Assembly: GCA_945863885.1 (NCBI GenBank) | Contig: CAMAZY010000005.1 | Span: forward strand, 1-64,000 | Reading direction: 5' to 3' | DNA: 64,000 nucleotides | Origin: an uncultured Clostridia bacterium | GTDB lineage: Bacteria > Bacillota > Clostridia > Oscillospirales > Acutalibacteraceae | In this document: positions 33,916 through 41,471 of the stretch, piece after piece | How positions within the stretch are numbered: the stretch's first letter is position 1 | Layout: each line of letters opens with the position of its first letter | Made by a program: the position numbers and the translations under genes | Notes under the pieces: model-generated | What the model was told of the DNA's origin: nothing | Database searches by the model: none | Seen by the model: only the letters and a program-made list of their open reading frames with translations

Positions 33916-34413
33916 ATGAACGGTAAGCTGAATCTTGACACACCGGCCAAAAGCTTAATTGTCAAAATCCTCTCCGGCGACAGCAAGTCTGAGCACCGCT
34001 TCGGACGGTCGGAGGAAAACGACAATTTCTTTTGCGATCTGTTGTCCATAGGCTGTGACTTTTATGACACGCTTGCGGTTTTCGCAAGCTGCGACGCCAT
34101 AGACCAAAATAATATAACGGATATCACGGAAAATATCCCCTCCTTTTTGCCTGTTGATATTCACGCAGACAAGCAGATCCGGAAAATGCTTCCCCATTGG
34201 ACGTCTTCACGCTATCATACGTCTTCCATTGAAACTATCTGTGATGAACTGAAACAGCATGTACAAAGCAAGGACGAAGGCGTATACATATATAACAGCA
34301 ATCTCAACATAAAGGACAAACGAGCCTACAATGATATGTATATCCTGATAAGCCATGAAAGCGGAAGCTTTTTCTTCGATATCAACCGAAAAAAGGCATT
34401 CAGGTTAGGGTGA
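33916..34413 (+). CDS. Hypothetical protein, first gene of the agr operon
   Basis: 165 residues, start ATG 33916 behind CGGAG. Soluble, no signal peptide, no motif I recognise. Features are paired Cys in SIGCDF and ASCDAI, and a C-terminal FFFDINRKKAF. It is the first gene after the AgrA-type boxes, so it should be under quorum control and could be either an effector or a modulator of the system. It does not resemble AgrA, B, C or D. Confidence 0.6.
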   Translation: MNGKLNLDTPAKSLIVKILSGDSKSEHRFGRSEENDNFFCDLLSIGCDFYDTLAVFASCDAIDQNNITDITENIPSFLPVDIHADKQIRKMLPHWTSSRYHTSSIETICDELKQHVQSKDEGVYIYNSNLNIKDKRAYNDMYILISHESGSFFFDINRKKAFRLG

Positions 34414-34466
34414 CCGATATTCCGGTCTTCACGCCACCCGGCTCTTTAAAATCAGGAGGACACCCC

Positions 34467-35180
34467 ATGATAAAAATCACCGTCTGCGACGACAGCGAAC
34501 AGGACATACAGCTTATCAAAAACGAGTTGGAACGCTATTGTACGAAAAATCATCTTCAATATTCACTTACCTGTTTTTATAAGCCCGAGCTGTTGCTTTA
34601 TGAACTCAAGGACTCAAACACGTCTGATATATTCATTCTCGACGTTTCGATGCCCGGAATGAACGGGTTTGAGCTTGCCGCCGGGATTCGTGAATATGCG
34701 AAAACTGCCGCTATCATTTTTCTGACTTCCCACGAAGAGCAAGCCGCCGAAGGCTACAAGGCCCGTGCCCTGCGGTTTGTTATAAAAATGAACATTGAGC
34801 GTGATTTGCCCGAGGCTCTCGATTGTGCCGTTGAAGAGATCTTCAAGTCCGACACAAACGTGCTGACCCTCCGGCGGTATAACGACTACCGACGGATTCC
34901 TTACAGCGACATCATCTGCGTAAACCGGGTAACAAGACAGCTGATTATTTCCACCGAAAGCTACGGAGAAATCACCGACAACCGCGGAATCAAAGAGTTT
35001 TTTAAAGAATTGAATGACCGCCGTTTTATCTTCATCGACCGAAGCTGTTTTGTCAATATCGATTATATTTCTCAGATAACGGGATACAGCCTGAAATTGA
35101 AAAACGGCGTCATGCTTCCGATAAGCCGACGCTCGATGCAGAACGTCAAACAAATTCTCTTAGAGCAATGGGGACTTTAA
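34467..35180 (+). CDS. LytTR response regulator (AgrA-like)
   Basis: 237 residues from ATG 34467 behind AGGAGGA; the longer frame from 34410 has no such site. Receiver domain 1-120 with acidic pair D8-D9 and phosphoacceptor D59 (ILDVSMPG), then a LytTR DNA-binding domain (about 135-235; RRIPYSDIICVN, FIFIDRSCFVNIDYI). The partner kinase is encoded 3 bases later. It probably binds the ACCGTTTGA repeats upstream of its own operon. Confidence 0.9.
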   Translation: MIKITVCDDSEQDIQLIKNELERYCTKNHLQYSLTCFYKPELLLYELKDSNTSDIFILDVSMPGMNGFELAAGIREYAKTAAIIFLTSHEEQAAEGYKARALRFVIKMNIERDLPEALDCAVEEIFKSDTNVLTLRRYNDYRRIPYSDIICVNRVTRQLIISTESYGEITDNRGIKEFFKELNDRRFIFIDRSCFVNIDYISQITGYSLKLKNGVMLPISRRSMQNVKQILLEQWGL

Positions 35181-35183
35181 ATC

Positions 35184-36521
35184 ATGAATCTGTTTTATCA
35201 GTTTATGGAATTATTTGCGACCTTTTCGGAGGGCATCATAGCGCTGTCCGTATCCATCCGAATGGCGGACAAAAAATTCGACAAGAGGAAGAACGCCATT
35301 TTAATCCTTTCCTGCACCATATTTTATACGGTGTTCGTTACCCTGATGAACAATTGGAAGGTCTTTTCCTTTATTACAATACTCTGCTGTATTTTATATA
35401 CTTTCCTGATAACGACAATTGTCTGCCGCGGATCGCTACTTGTGAAAGCGACATCGACCATGATTACGTGGTTTTCCATTCATGCAATCGACTACCTGAT
35501 TTTCTACTGCTTTTTAATGATTGCCGGACATTCGCTTGATATTTCGAAGTGTGTGGAAACGGTCATGTCCTCGGGAAATATGCGTGCGGCCTTTCTTGCG
35601 ATCAACAAGCTGATTGAAATCGTCATTTTTATCCTGTGCCGGAAAATGTATGACAGACTCCGTCTTTTAGACAGAAAATATCTCGGCGTAATCTTCACCA
35701 TCACAACCGGATCGTATATCGTTATGTCCGTCATAACGGCTTTCATTATGTCGAGCAAGCTTTGGATTATCCAGATAACGGTGATTTTTGCCCTTGTATT
35801 CATTGTTCTGTCTTTTATTCTGACCGTTTTTGCAATCTCTCTGAGTTCCAAATATCAGAACGAAAAACGTGAAATCGAACTGATGTCGATAACAAATGCC
35901 ATGATGAAAAAGAACTTTGAACAAACCCAGACCGCTCAGACGACTATCCGCCATCAGGTTCACGACTTTAAAAACCATATCCGCACCATAAACGGTATGC
36001 TCGAAGAAAACTCTCCCGCGAAAAAGTATATTGACGAACTGCTTGCCGTCTCTTATGAACAAGCAAAACTATGTCATTGCAGCAACGATGTCATCAATTC
36101 CGTCATCAACTGTAAAATTGACGATGCGCGGCTTAACAATATCCCGTTTGAGCATTGTGTCATGCTGTCTTCCCCCGTCTATATTTCACCGGTTGATATC
36201 TGTGCCATTCTTGCCAATCAGATCGACAACGCCATTGAGGCCTGTAAAAAAATCGACGACGGAAACGAAAGACGGATCAAGGTCAGAATATGGCAAAAGG
36301 AAGCTTTCCTGTTCTTCAAAGTAATCAATACGGTGTCGGAGGATCCTTTTGACGAGAAAAACGAACTGAAAAGTACCAAAACCGACGACACCGATATGCA
36401 CGGTCTTGGAATCAAAAATATCATGCGGACGGTCAGCCGATACGGCGGGACGCTCAAGAACGAATATGCAAACGGATACTTTACTTCTGTTGCGATGCTT
36501 CCGAACAATCAGCAGAATTAG
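35184..36521 (+). CDS. GHKL sensor histidine kinase (AgrC-like)
   Basis: 445 residues. Six to seven membrane segments (about 1-225) form the peptide sensor. A short dimerisation helix with the phospho-His region RHQVHDFKNH (about 255) leads to a GHKL ATPase domain with N-box NQIDNAIEA (about 345) and GLGIKNI. There is no separate periplasmic domain. It should detect the cyclic peptide made from the last gene of the operon. Confidence 0.9.
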   Translation: MNLFYQFMELFATFSEGIIALSVSIRMADKKFDKRKNAILILSCTIFYTVFVTLMNNWKVFSFITILCCILYTFLITTIVCRGSLLVKATSTMITWFSIHAIDYLIFYCFLMIAGHSLDISKCVETVMSSGNMRAAFLAINKLIEIVIFILCRKMYDRLRLLDRKYLGVIFTITTGSYIVMSVITAFIMSSKLWIIQITVIFALVFIVLSFILTVFAISLSSKYQNEKREIELMSITNAMMKKNFEQTQTAQTTIRHQVHDFKNHIRTINGMLEENSPAKKYIDELLAVSYEQAKLCHCSNDVINSVINCKIDDARLNNIPFEHCVMLSSPVYISPVDICAILANQIDNAIEACKKIDDGNERRIKVRIWQKEAFLFFKVINTVSEDPFDEKNELKSTKTDDTDMHGLGIKNIMRTVSRYGGTLKNEYANGYFTSVAMLPNNQQN

Positions 36522-36538
36522 CGGACGGAGGAATTTTT

Positions 36539-37153
36539 ATGCTGAACAAATGCGCTTGTTACTGCGTGAAAAAGCTTGAAAAATACTATCCGATCGAAGA
36601 CGACGACAAAGACGTCTATATTTACGGCTTTGAAATAACATTTTCGACTCTTTTCTCCTTAAGCAGTGTAACGCTTCTTTCGCTTCTTTTGGGTCATATT
36701 GAATACGCTTTGTTCTTTGTCCTCTTTTTCTTCTCGCTTCGTCTGTTTTGCGGCGGCTATCACGCCGACACCTATGCCAGGTGCTTTATCATAACCAATC
36801 TGACGTTTCTTTCGACAGTCGCTTATACCGATCTTGTCATGATGGCAAAAGCTTCTTTCGTTATGCCGGTTCTGTTTTTCCTTGGCGCTGTCGTAATTTT
36901 TCTCTTTTCTCCCGTAAAAAATGAAAATCATCCGTGTTCTCAAAAGACATTCAAAAAGAACAAGTTCATTTCCCGCTGTCTTGTATGTGTATATGCTGCG
37001 GCCTATATTCCGATCTTTGTCTTTGTTCCGGACCGGCAGGTCGCCGTCAATGCGGCATGGTCGTTAATTTCGGTTTCAATAATGATCATTATAGAAAAAA
37101 TCAAACAGAAAGGGGTAAAGCGTAATGAAAGCAATCAGTGCAAAAATTGCTGA
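36539..37153 (+). CDS. agrB: Agr autoinducer-processing membrane protease AgrB
   Basis: 204 residues, start ATG 36539 behind CGGAGGA. Membrane cysteine protease with the catalytic His75 and Cys82 in GGYHADTYARC, the same seven-residue spacing as Staphylococcus aureus AgrB (His77, Cys84). Five to six membrane segments. It removes the C-terminal tail of the AgrD precursor and closes the ring. Its last 29 bases overlap the agrD start in another frame. Confidence 0.93.
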   Translation: MLNKCACYCVKKLEKYYPIEDDDKDVYIYGFEITFSTLFSLSSVTLLSLLLGHIEYALFFVLFFFSLRLFCGGYHADTYARCFIITNLTFLSTVAYTDLVMMAKASFVMPVLFFLGAVVIFLFSPVKNENHPCSQKTFKKNKFISRCLVCVYAAAYIPIFVFVPDRQVAVNAAWSLISVSIMIIIEKIKQKGVKRNESNQCKNC

Positions 37154-37244
37154 AGTTATTAAAGCCATCGCCAATCTCGGCGCAGGCGCAGCTTCTTCCG
37201 GCGTTGCTTACGAGCCGAAGATGCCGAAAAAGCTTAAGAAATAA
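37125..37244 (+). CDS. agrD: AgrD-like cyclic autoinducer precursor, 39 residues
   Basis: ATG 37125 lies behind AAAGGGG and the stop is at 37242-37244. An N-terminal amphipathic helix (KISA-type, MKAISAKIAEVIKAI) is followed by the core and the conserved tail EPKMPKKLKK recognised by AgrB. The residue that forms the ring in most AgrD peptides is Cys; here there is no Cys at all. Aligning at the Glu-Pro cut site puts Ser25 there, with the ring Ser-Gly-Val-Ala-Tyr (25-29), so a lactone rather than thiolactone is predicted. A Ser-lactone peptide is known from Staphylococcus intermedius. It is too short for ordinary gene calling. Confidence 0.82.
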   Translation: MKAISAKIAEVIKAIANLGAGAASSGVAYEPKMPKKLKK

Positions 37245-37260
37245 GGTTTGATTTTCAAAT

Positions 37261-37304
37261 GAAACAGGCTGAACCCGTGTCGGAGCTCAGCCTGTTTCTT
37301 TTTA
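37261..37304. terminator. Bidirectional terminator after agrD
   Basis: GAAACAGGCTGA (37261-37272) pairs perfectly with TCAGCCTGTTTC (37287-37298), followed by TTTTTATTG. It also serves the convergent TIR-LRR gene that ends at 37302. Confidence 0.9.
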
Positions 37305-39311
37305 TTGTATTTGCTGTAAGAATTCCTCAGTCGTAAAGAATTCAACAGTAATAAGACTATTGATCGTTTTAATAATGTCCTTCGTCTCAAGCTGTTTATC
37401 CAACGGACAGTCAAGAATATAAATATAACCGCTATTCCAGCTCGCCAGAGAGCTAAAGTCGATTTTGTCGCTATAATCAATAACGATCTTTGCCGAGGAA
37501 ACAAATTCCAACGGTTCGATTTTTTCAATCTGATTGCCGTAAAGATACAGTTCCTTATAGGGGCCGGACGGCAATTTCAGATCGGTTATCCTATTGTCGC
37601 TGAGATTGACTTTTGCGCCGTAATCGCTTTCAAAGCTATTGAGTGCCTGCGTAGAACTGATTTTGTTTTTCGAAAGGTCAAGAACACTCAGACTGTAAAG
37701 TGTCGACAGCCCGTCGATGTTGTCGATCGTATTATCTGACGCCAGAAGCGTTGTAAGGCTTTCACAATTCTTCAAAGCGTCAAGATTCGTAACCCTGTTT
37801 CCGCTGATATCAAGCGTTTTTAAAAGCAAACAATCCTTCAAAGCGGAAATATCGTTCAATTCGTTTTCGCAGACATTGAGTTCTTCAAGCGTCTTTGAGG
37901 ACTTTGCCAGCACCGAAATATCGCTGATCTTGTTCTTACTCAGATCGACCGTTTTCAGGATCGTTGCGTTATTCAGACCGGAAAGATCTGCAATCGCATT
38001 GTCGGCGGCGATAATTTTTTCAAGCTCAATACTTTCTTCAAGTGCCGACAGGCTTTCAAGCTTGTTTCCGCTCACTTCAACAGTGTGCAGCTTTTTACTG
38101 CCCTGCAGAGCATCAAGGCTTGTCAGTTCGTTGTCATTGAACTGAACGTAGGAAAGCTTCTTGTTTCCGGACAAAGCGGAAATATCCTTGATTTTGTTAT
38201 TGTTGGCTGTAATCCGATACAAAGACTGAAAATCTTTCAATACAGAAATGTCGGAAACGTTGCAGTTTTCAAAACGCAGATCCGTTACTGTATCCGACAA
38301 AGGCGCGATCGGAGAAAGATCGGACAACTCGGCGTTATCGCTCAAGACAAGATAAGTCAGCTCCAGATCTTTAAAACGGATCGTTTTCAGATCGTCATTT
38401 GTCAAGCCGCAATTGCTGATTTCAAGCGTAGCTTTTGCATAGTGGCAAAGCGAATCAAGCAATTCGCTCGGAACCGTACAGTTTTTTACATATAAGTACC
38501 GGATATCCGTAAACTGCGACAAAGCCTGAACATCTTCCTTAGTGATCGTAACGTCCTTTATCGTAACCGAACTGCTGCTCTTTTCAACAGCCTGTCCGGC
38601 CACGGCAACCGTCTCGGTCGAATCGGGTTTCAGTGAAGGGCTATTGCGTCCGTTTAAAGCGAAAATCACTACGGCGGAAATCACGAAAATCACCGCCATG
38701 ATGATCAGAAGCCGAACGACACTCTTTTTGTCGAGCGGTTTGGCTTTTTTCTTTTCACCCGCTTTTCCGCCGGACGTTTTTTTCACGGCGGTTCTGACTG
38801 CTTTATTTTCAGCAGGCTTTTTAACAGCGGCTCTTCCGTCTGTTGTTCCGTCGGGGATCGTCTCGTTTCCGTCTTCCTTTTTCTTGTCATTGTGCGGCTT
38901 GTTGTCCGGAAAAACCACCGTTTCAATTTCGGGTTTTATCAATCTGACAAGACTTTCTGCCGCCTGCTTTCTGTCCTTGAAAGCGGGAATAATCTGAACG
39001 TTTGCAAGGAAAAACTTGAATTCATCGGTGAGAGGACAGTCTTCCCATGCAAACGGAATGATGGTCTTTTCGGCGTTAACAGCCCCGTCGATCTCTTTCG
39101 GCACCCATGCGGATTTTTGAACCTTTTCGGTCAGTATCAGAACGAATTTTTTGCATTTTTTAATGGCCTTCGGAATTTCAGTAGAATAACTCGTTGAACC
39201 GGGTATGCTTTCGGGAGCCATCCAGCACGAAATGCCGTTTGCTTTTAAAACGCTCCTCACCCAATCCGCTTTCTCATAGTCCTCGCTTTTATAGCTGATG
39301 AATACGTCCAT
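37302..39311 (-). CDS. TIR domain - transmembrane - leucine-rich-repeat protein
   Basis: 669 residues. TIR domain 1-125 (MDVFISYKSEDYEKADWV, WMAPESIPG). The Glu in WVPKEI (Glu73) lies where the NADase Glu642 of SARM1 is found. A basic linker (about 130-198) leads to one membrane segment (199-220). The rest (about 245-620) is at least fifteen internalin-type leucine-rich repeats with L-x2-L-x-L-x2-N. Basic residues precede the membrane segment, so the TIR side is predicted inside and the LRR side outside. This is a Toll-like-receptor layout in the reverse domain order. It lies 74 bases after the PrsW-like gene. Function unknown; NADase signalling is possible. Confidence 0.85.
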   Translation of the reverse strand: MDVFISYKSEDYEKADWVRSVLKANGISCWMAPESIPGSTSYSTEIPKAIKKCKKFVLILTEKVQKSAWVPKEIDGAVNAEKTIIPFAWEDCPLTDEFKFFLANVQIIPAFKDRKQAAESLVRLIKPEIETVVFPDNKPHNDKKKEDGNETIPDGTTDGRAAVKKPAENKAVRTAVKKTSGGKAGEKKKAKPLDKKSVVRLLIIMAVIFVISAVVIFALNGRNSPSLKPDSTETVAVAGQAVEKSSSSVTIKDVTITKEDVQALSQFTDIRYLYVKNCTVPSELLDSLCHYAKATLEISNCGLTNDDLKTIRFKDLELTYLVLSDNAELSDLSPIAPLSDTVTDLRFENCNVSDISVLKDFQSLYRITANNNKIKDISALSGNKKLSYVQFNDNELTSLDALQGSKKLHTVEVSGNKLESLSALEESIELEKIIAADNAIADLSGLNNATILKTVDLSKNKISDISVLAKSSKTLEELNVCENELNDISALKDCLLLKTLDISGNRVTNLDALKNCESLTTLLASDNTIDNIDGLSTLYSLSVLDLSKNKISSTQALNSFESDYGAKVNLSDNRITDLKLPSGPYKELYLYGNQIEKIEPLEFVSSAKIVIDYSDKIDFSSLASWNSGYIYILDCPLDKQLETKDIIKTINSLITVEFFTTEEFLQQIQ

Positions 39312-39385
39312 TCAATCACCCCTTAAGTAAAATACCGGATACCCGCAGCAGGAGCTTTCGGTCTCATCTCAAAAACGGTTCATTA

Positions 39386-40684
39386 TCAATTACTGTTTGT
39401 TGTCGTTTCCGTGTTGAAATCGGGCTGATCGTCGGGTATTGCTTCCCGGACGACATCGGACTGACCGTATGCTGTCGTTTCCCGGTTGTAACCGGGTTGA
39501 CCGTATGTCGGCGCTCCCGGATTGACACCGGGCTGACCGTACGTCTGTGCTCCCGGAGTGACACCGGGCTGACCGTACGTCTGTGCTCCCGGATTGTAAC
39601 CGGGCTGACCATACGTCGGCACTCCCGGAGTGACACCGGGCTGACCATACGTCGGCGCTCCCGGATTGTAACCGGGCTGACCATACGTCGGCACTCCCGG
39701 ATTGTAACCGGGCTGACCATACATCGGCGCTCCCGGAGTGACCCCGGGCTGACCATACGTCGGCGCTCCCGGATTGTAACCGGGCTGACCATACGTCGGC
39801 ACTCCCGGATTATAGCCGGACTGAGCGGTCGCCTGTCTGAATTTTTCGGCAATACCGGGATACTTCCATATGAGCATCGAAGCGACATACCGATTGTCAA
39901 GCATATCGGTCGCCGACATTTTCCGTATCACCCCGAAGCAGTAGATATACAAACCGATCAGCAGACCATAAAAAGCAATGATCAATATGTAGTCGCCAAC
40001 CATTAAGCAATAGTCATATAATCCGTGGATCAGGATCGGGATCAGAAGGCTGAGCGCAAGATGTTTTTTCCCGGAAAACTCAATCGATTCCGACGGAATA
40101 ACGCCCATCCCCTTTAACTGCCTCTCCACTGCTCCGGCCTTTTCGTTCATATGCCACATACTGTAAAAATAGCCCATGAAAACAGCGAAGAACATATGTC
40201 CGGGGATTGAGGTGACCGCTCGCATAATTGCAGTACCCCAGCCGTACTGAAGAACATAGAGAATGTTTTCAAAGCCCGCAAAACCGAGCGATACAAAGAC
40301 AGAATAAATCAAACCGTCAAAAAGACTGTTGAAATTTTTATTTCTCCTTGTAGTAAAATATAAAGCCGTCCACTTCAGACTTTCTTCCACGAACGCCGCA
40401 ACAATAAAGCCTTCACATGCGTAGTAAAGATATCGTAAAGGACCTTGGCAAACCAGTCCTTCTTCTGTCTCAACAAGTTGCGAAGCAAATGCTATATCAA
40501 ACAAAGATTGTAAGACCGATTCAAAAAAAATAGCAGGAATACTGATAAGCACTCCAAAAACAAGCAGCCTGATCAACAACCCGGCAGGTTCTTTTTCGGC
40601 GCGGTCTTTTATAAAAATGTAAATGCACAGAACGATCGCCGGTAAAAGCGCTGCCCCTATCAAAAGAATAAATTCATTATCCAT
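39386..40684 (-). CDS. PrsW-family intramembrane metalloprotease with a repetitive Gly-Gln-Pro tail
   Basis: 432 residues from ATG 40684 behind CGGAG; the longer frame upstream reads through a MITE. About eight membrane segments (1-285) carry the PrsW motifs FVEESLKW, FENILYV and the His of LIHGLYDY, which should bind the metal. PrsW-type proteases cut anti-sigma factors or other membrane proteins. The C-terminal third (about 310-415) is nine to ten copies of a 12-residue repeat close to GQPGYNPGAPTY. This tail is not part of the family and may act as a flexible scaffold or binding region. Confidence 0.85.
   Translation of the reverse strand: MDNEFILLIGAALLPAIVLCIYIFIKDRAEKEPAGLLIRLLVFGVLISIPAIFFESVLQSLFDIAFASQLVETEEGLVCQGPLRYLYYACEGFIVAAFVEESLKWTALYFTTRRNKNFNSLFDGLIYSVFVSLGFAGFENILYVLQYGWGTAIMRAVTSIPGHMFFAVFMGYFYSMWHMNEKAGAVERQLKGMGVIPSESIEFSGKKHLALSLLIPILIHGLYDYCLMVGDYILIIAFYGLLIGLYIYCFGVIRKMSATDMLDNRYVASMLIWKYPGIAEKFRQATAQSGYNPGVPTYGQPGYNPGAPTYGQPGVTPGAPMYGQPGYNPGVPTYGQPGYNPGAPTYGQPGVTPGVPTYGQPGYNPGAQTYGQPGVTPGAQTYGQPGVNPGAPTYGQPGYNRETTAYGQSDVVREAIPDDQPDFNTETTTNSN
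39480..39822 (-). repeat. 36-bp minisatellite in the PrsW-like gene
   Basis: About nine to ten copies of a 36-base unit (12 codons), all in frame, differing at a few positions (Val/Ala, Tyr/Val, Thr/Met). The units are adjacent, without spacers. Expected to vary in copy number between strains. Confidence 0.9.
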
Positions 40685-40724
40685 AAAAACTCCGTTCATT
40701 TGAATTGTTAAGGAACCTCTGATT

Positions 40725-40900
40725 AAGGAAGCTCTGATTAAATCTGATGTACAGATTACGCCGTCAGATTTTTCGTCAGATTGTGCAAAAGCCGCGCAGG
40801 AATCCTGTCGGATTTCAAGCGGTTTTTGTGCAATATGGCGGGAAATATGCAAGTAAGCTGTGCATCAAAGCGTATGCTGTGATTTATTCAGAGGTTCCTT
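40725..40900. mobile_element. MITE-like inverted-repeat element, family B copy 1
   Basis: 176 bp with ends AAGGAAGCTCTGATT and TCAGAGGTTCCTT in inverted orientation; an extra end-like piece AAGGAACCTCTGATT sits at 40710-40724. The arms contain CTGATGTACAGATTACGCC, with its complement near the other end, and the centre is CGCAGGAATCCTGTCGG. It lies directly before the PrsW-like gene and adjoins copy 2. Confidence 0.78.
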
Positions 40901-41063
40901 AAATCTGATGTGCAGATTACGCCGCCAAATTTTTTCGTCAGATTGTGCAAAAACTGCGCAGGAATCCTGACGGATTTCAAGCAGGTTTTGTGCTGTTCTG
41001 GCGGAAAATTTGCAAGGTAGATGTGCATCAAAGTGTATGCTGCGATTTAATCAGAGGTTCCTT
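40901..41063. mobile_element. MITE-like inverted-repeat element, family B copy 2
   Basis: About 163 bp, same orientation as copy 1 and directly joined to it. It starts AAATCTGATGTGCAGATTACG and ends TCAGAGGTTCCTT. Its outer left end seems fused with the right end of copy 1. The stop codon of the broken transporter gene (41062-41064) lies in its right end. Confidence 0.75.
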
Positions 41064-41391
41064 AAAACGTTTTATAAAGGAGCATAAACGCTGTCAGCAC
41101 AATCAAAAATCCGAAATTGAACAAGGAGAACATCCCGACATAGTAACCGGTCTTGCCTGGATTATGCTTGGTGTACTCACGAAACGTTATCAGACTGGCG
41201 AGCGACGCAATAAGCGTACCGACGCCGCCGATGTTCACGCCGACAAGAAGATCCGGATAGTTGGTTGTAAACTGCGACAAAAGAATCGCAGACGGAACAT
41301 TACTGATGCACTGACACGAGGCGACGCTGAAAAGCAGGGTGTTCTTTTCCGGTGTAAGCCTCAAATTTTGTCTGCATCTGTTCATATGCAA
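41062..41391 (-). pseudogene. C-terminal fragment of an ArsB/CitM-type anion transporter
   Basis: The frame encodes 109 residues. From about residue 15 (EKNTLLFSV) to the end it matches the C-terminal part of SLC13/ArsB-type permeases (CISNVPSAILLSQFT, LLVGVNIGGVGTLIASLASLI). Those proteins are normally over 350 residues, so more than two thirds is missing. In another frame a start with a good ribosome site (ATG 41434, MANQTKKKINSEE) runs for 44 codons into the same region, so two gene pieces appear joined. It is most likely a deletion remnant next to the MITE array. Confidence 0.65.
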
Positions 41392-41471
41392 CTGTTTCTT
41401 CGCTGTTTATTTTCTTTTTCGTCTGATTAGCCATAATAAATTCCCCTTTTTATTATTTATCATCATCTTTA

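Noticed and set aside
39480-39822. Regular 36-bp repeats as a possible CRISPR array
   Set aside because: Units are directly adjacent with no spacers, keep the reading frame of the PrsW-like gene and have codon-level variation; no cas genes are present.
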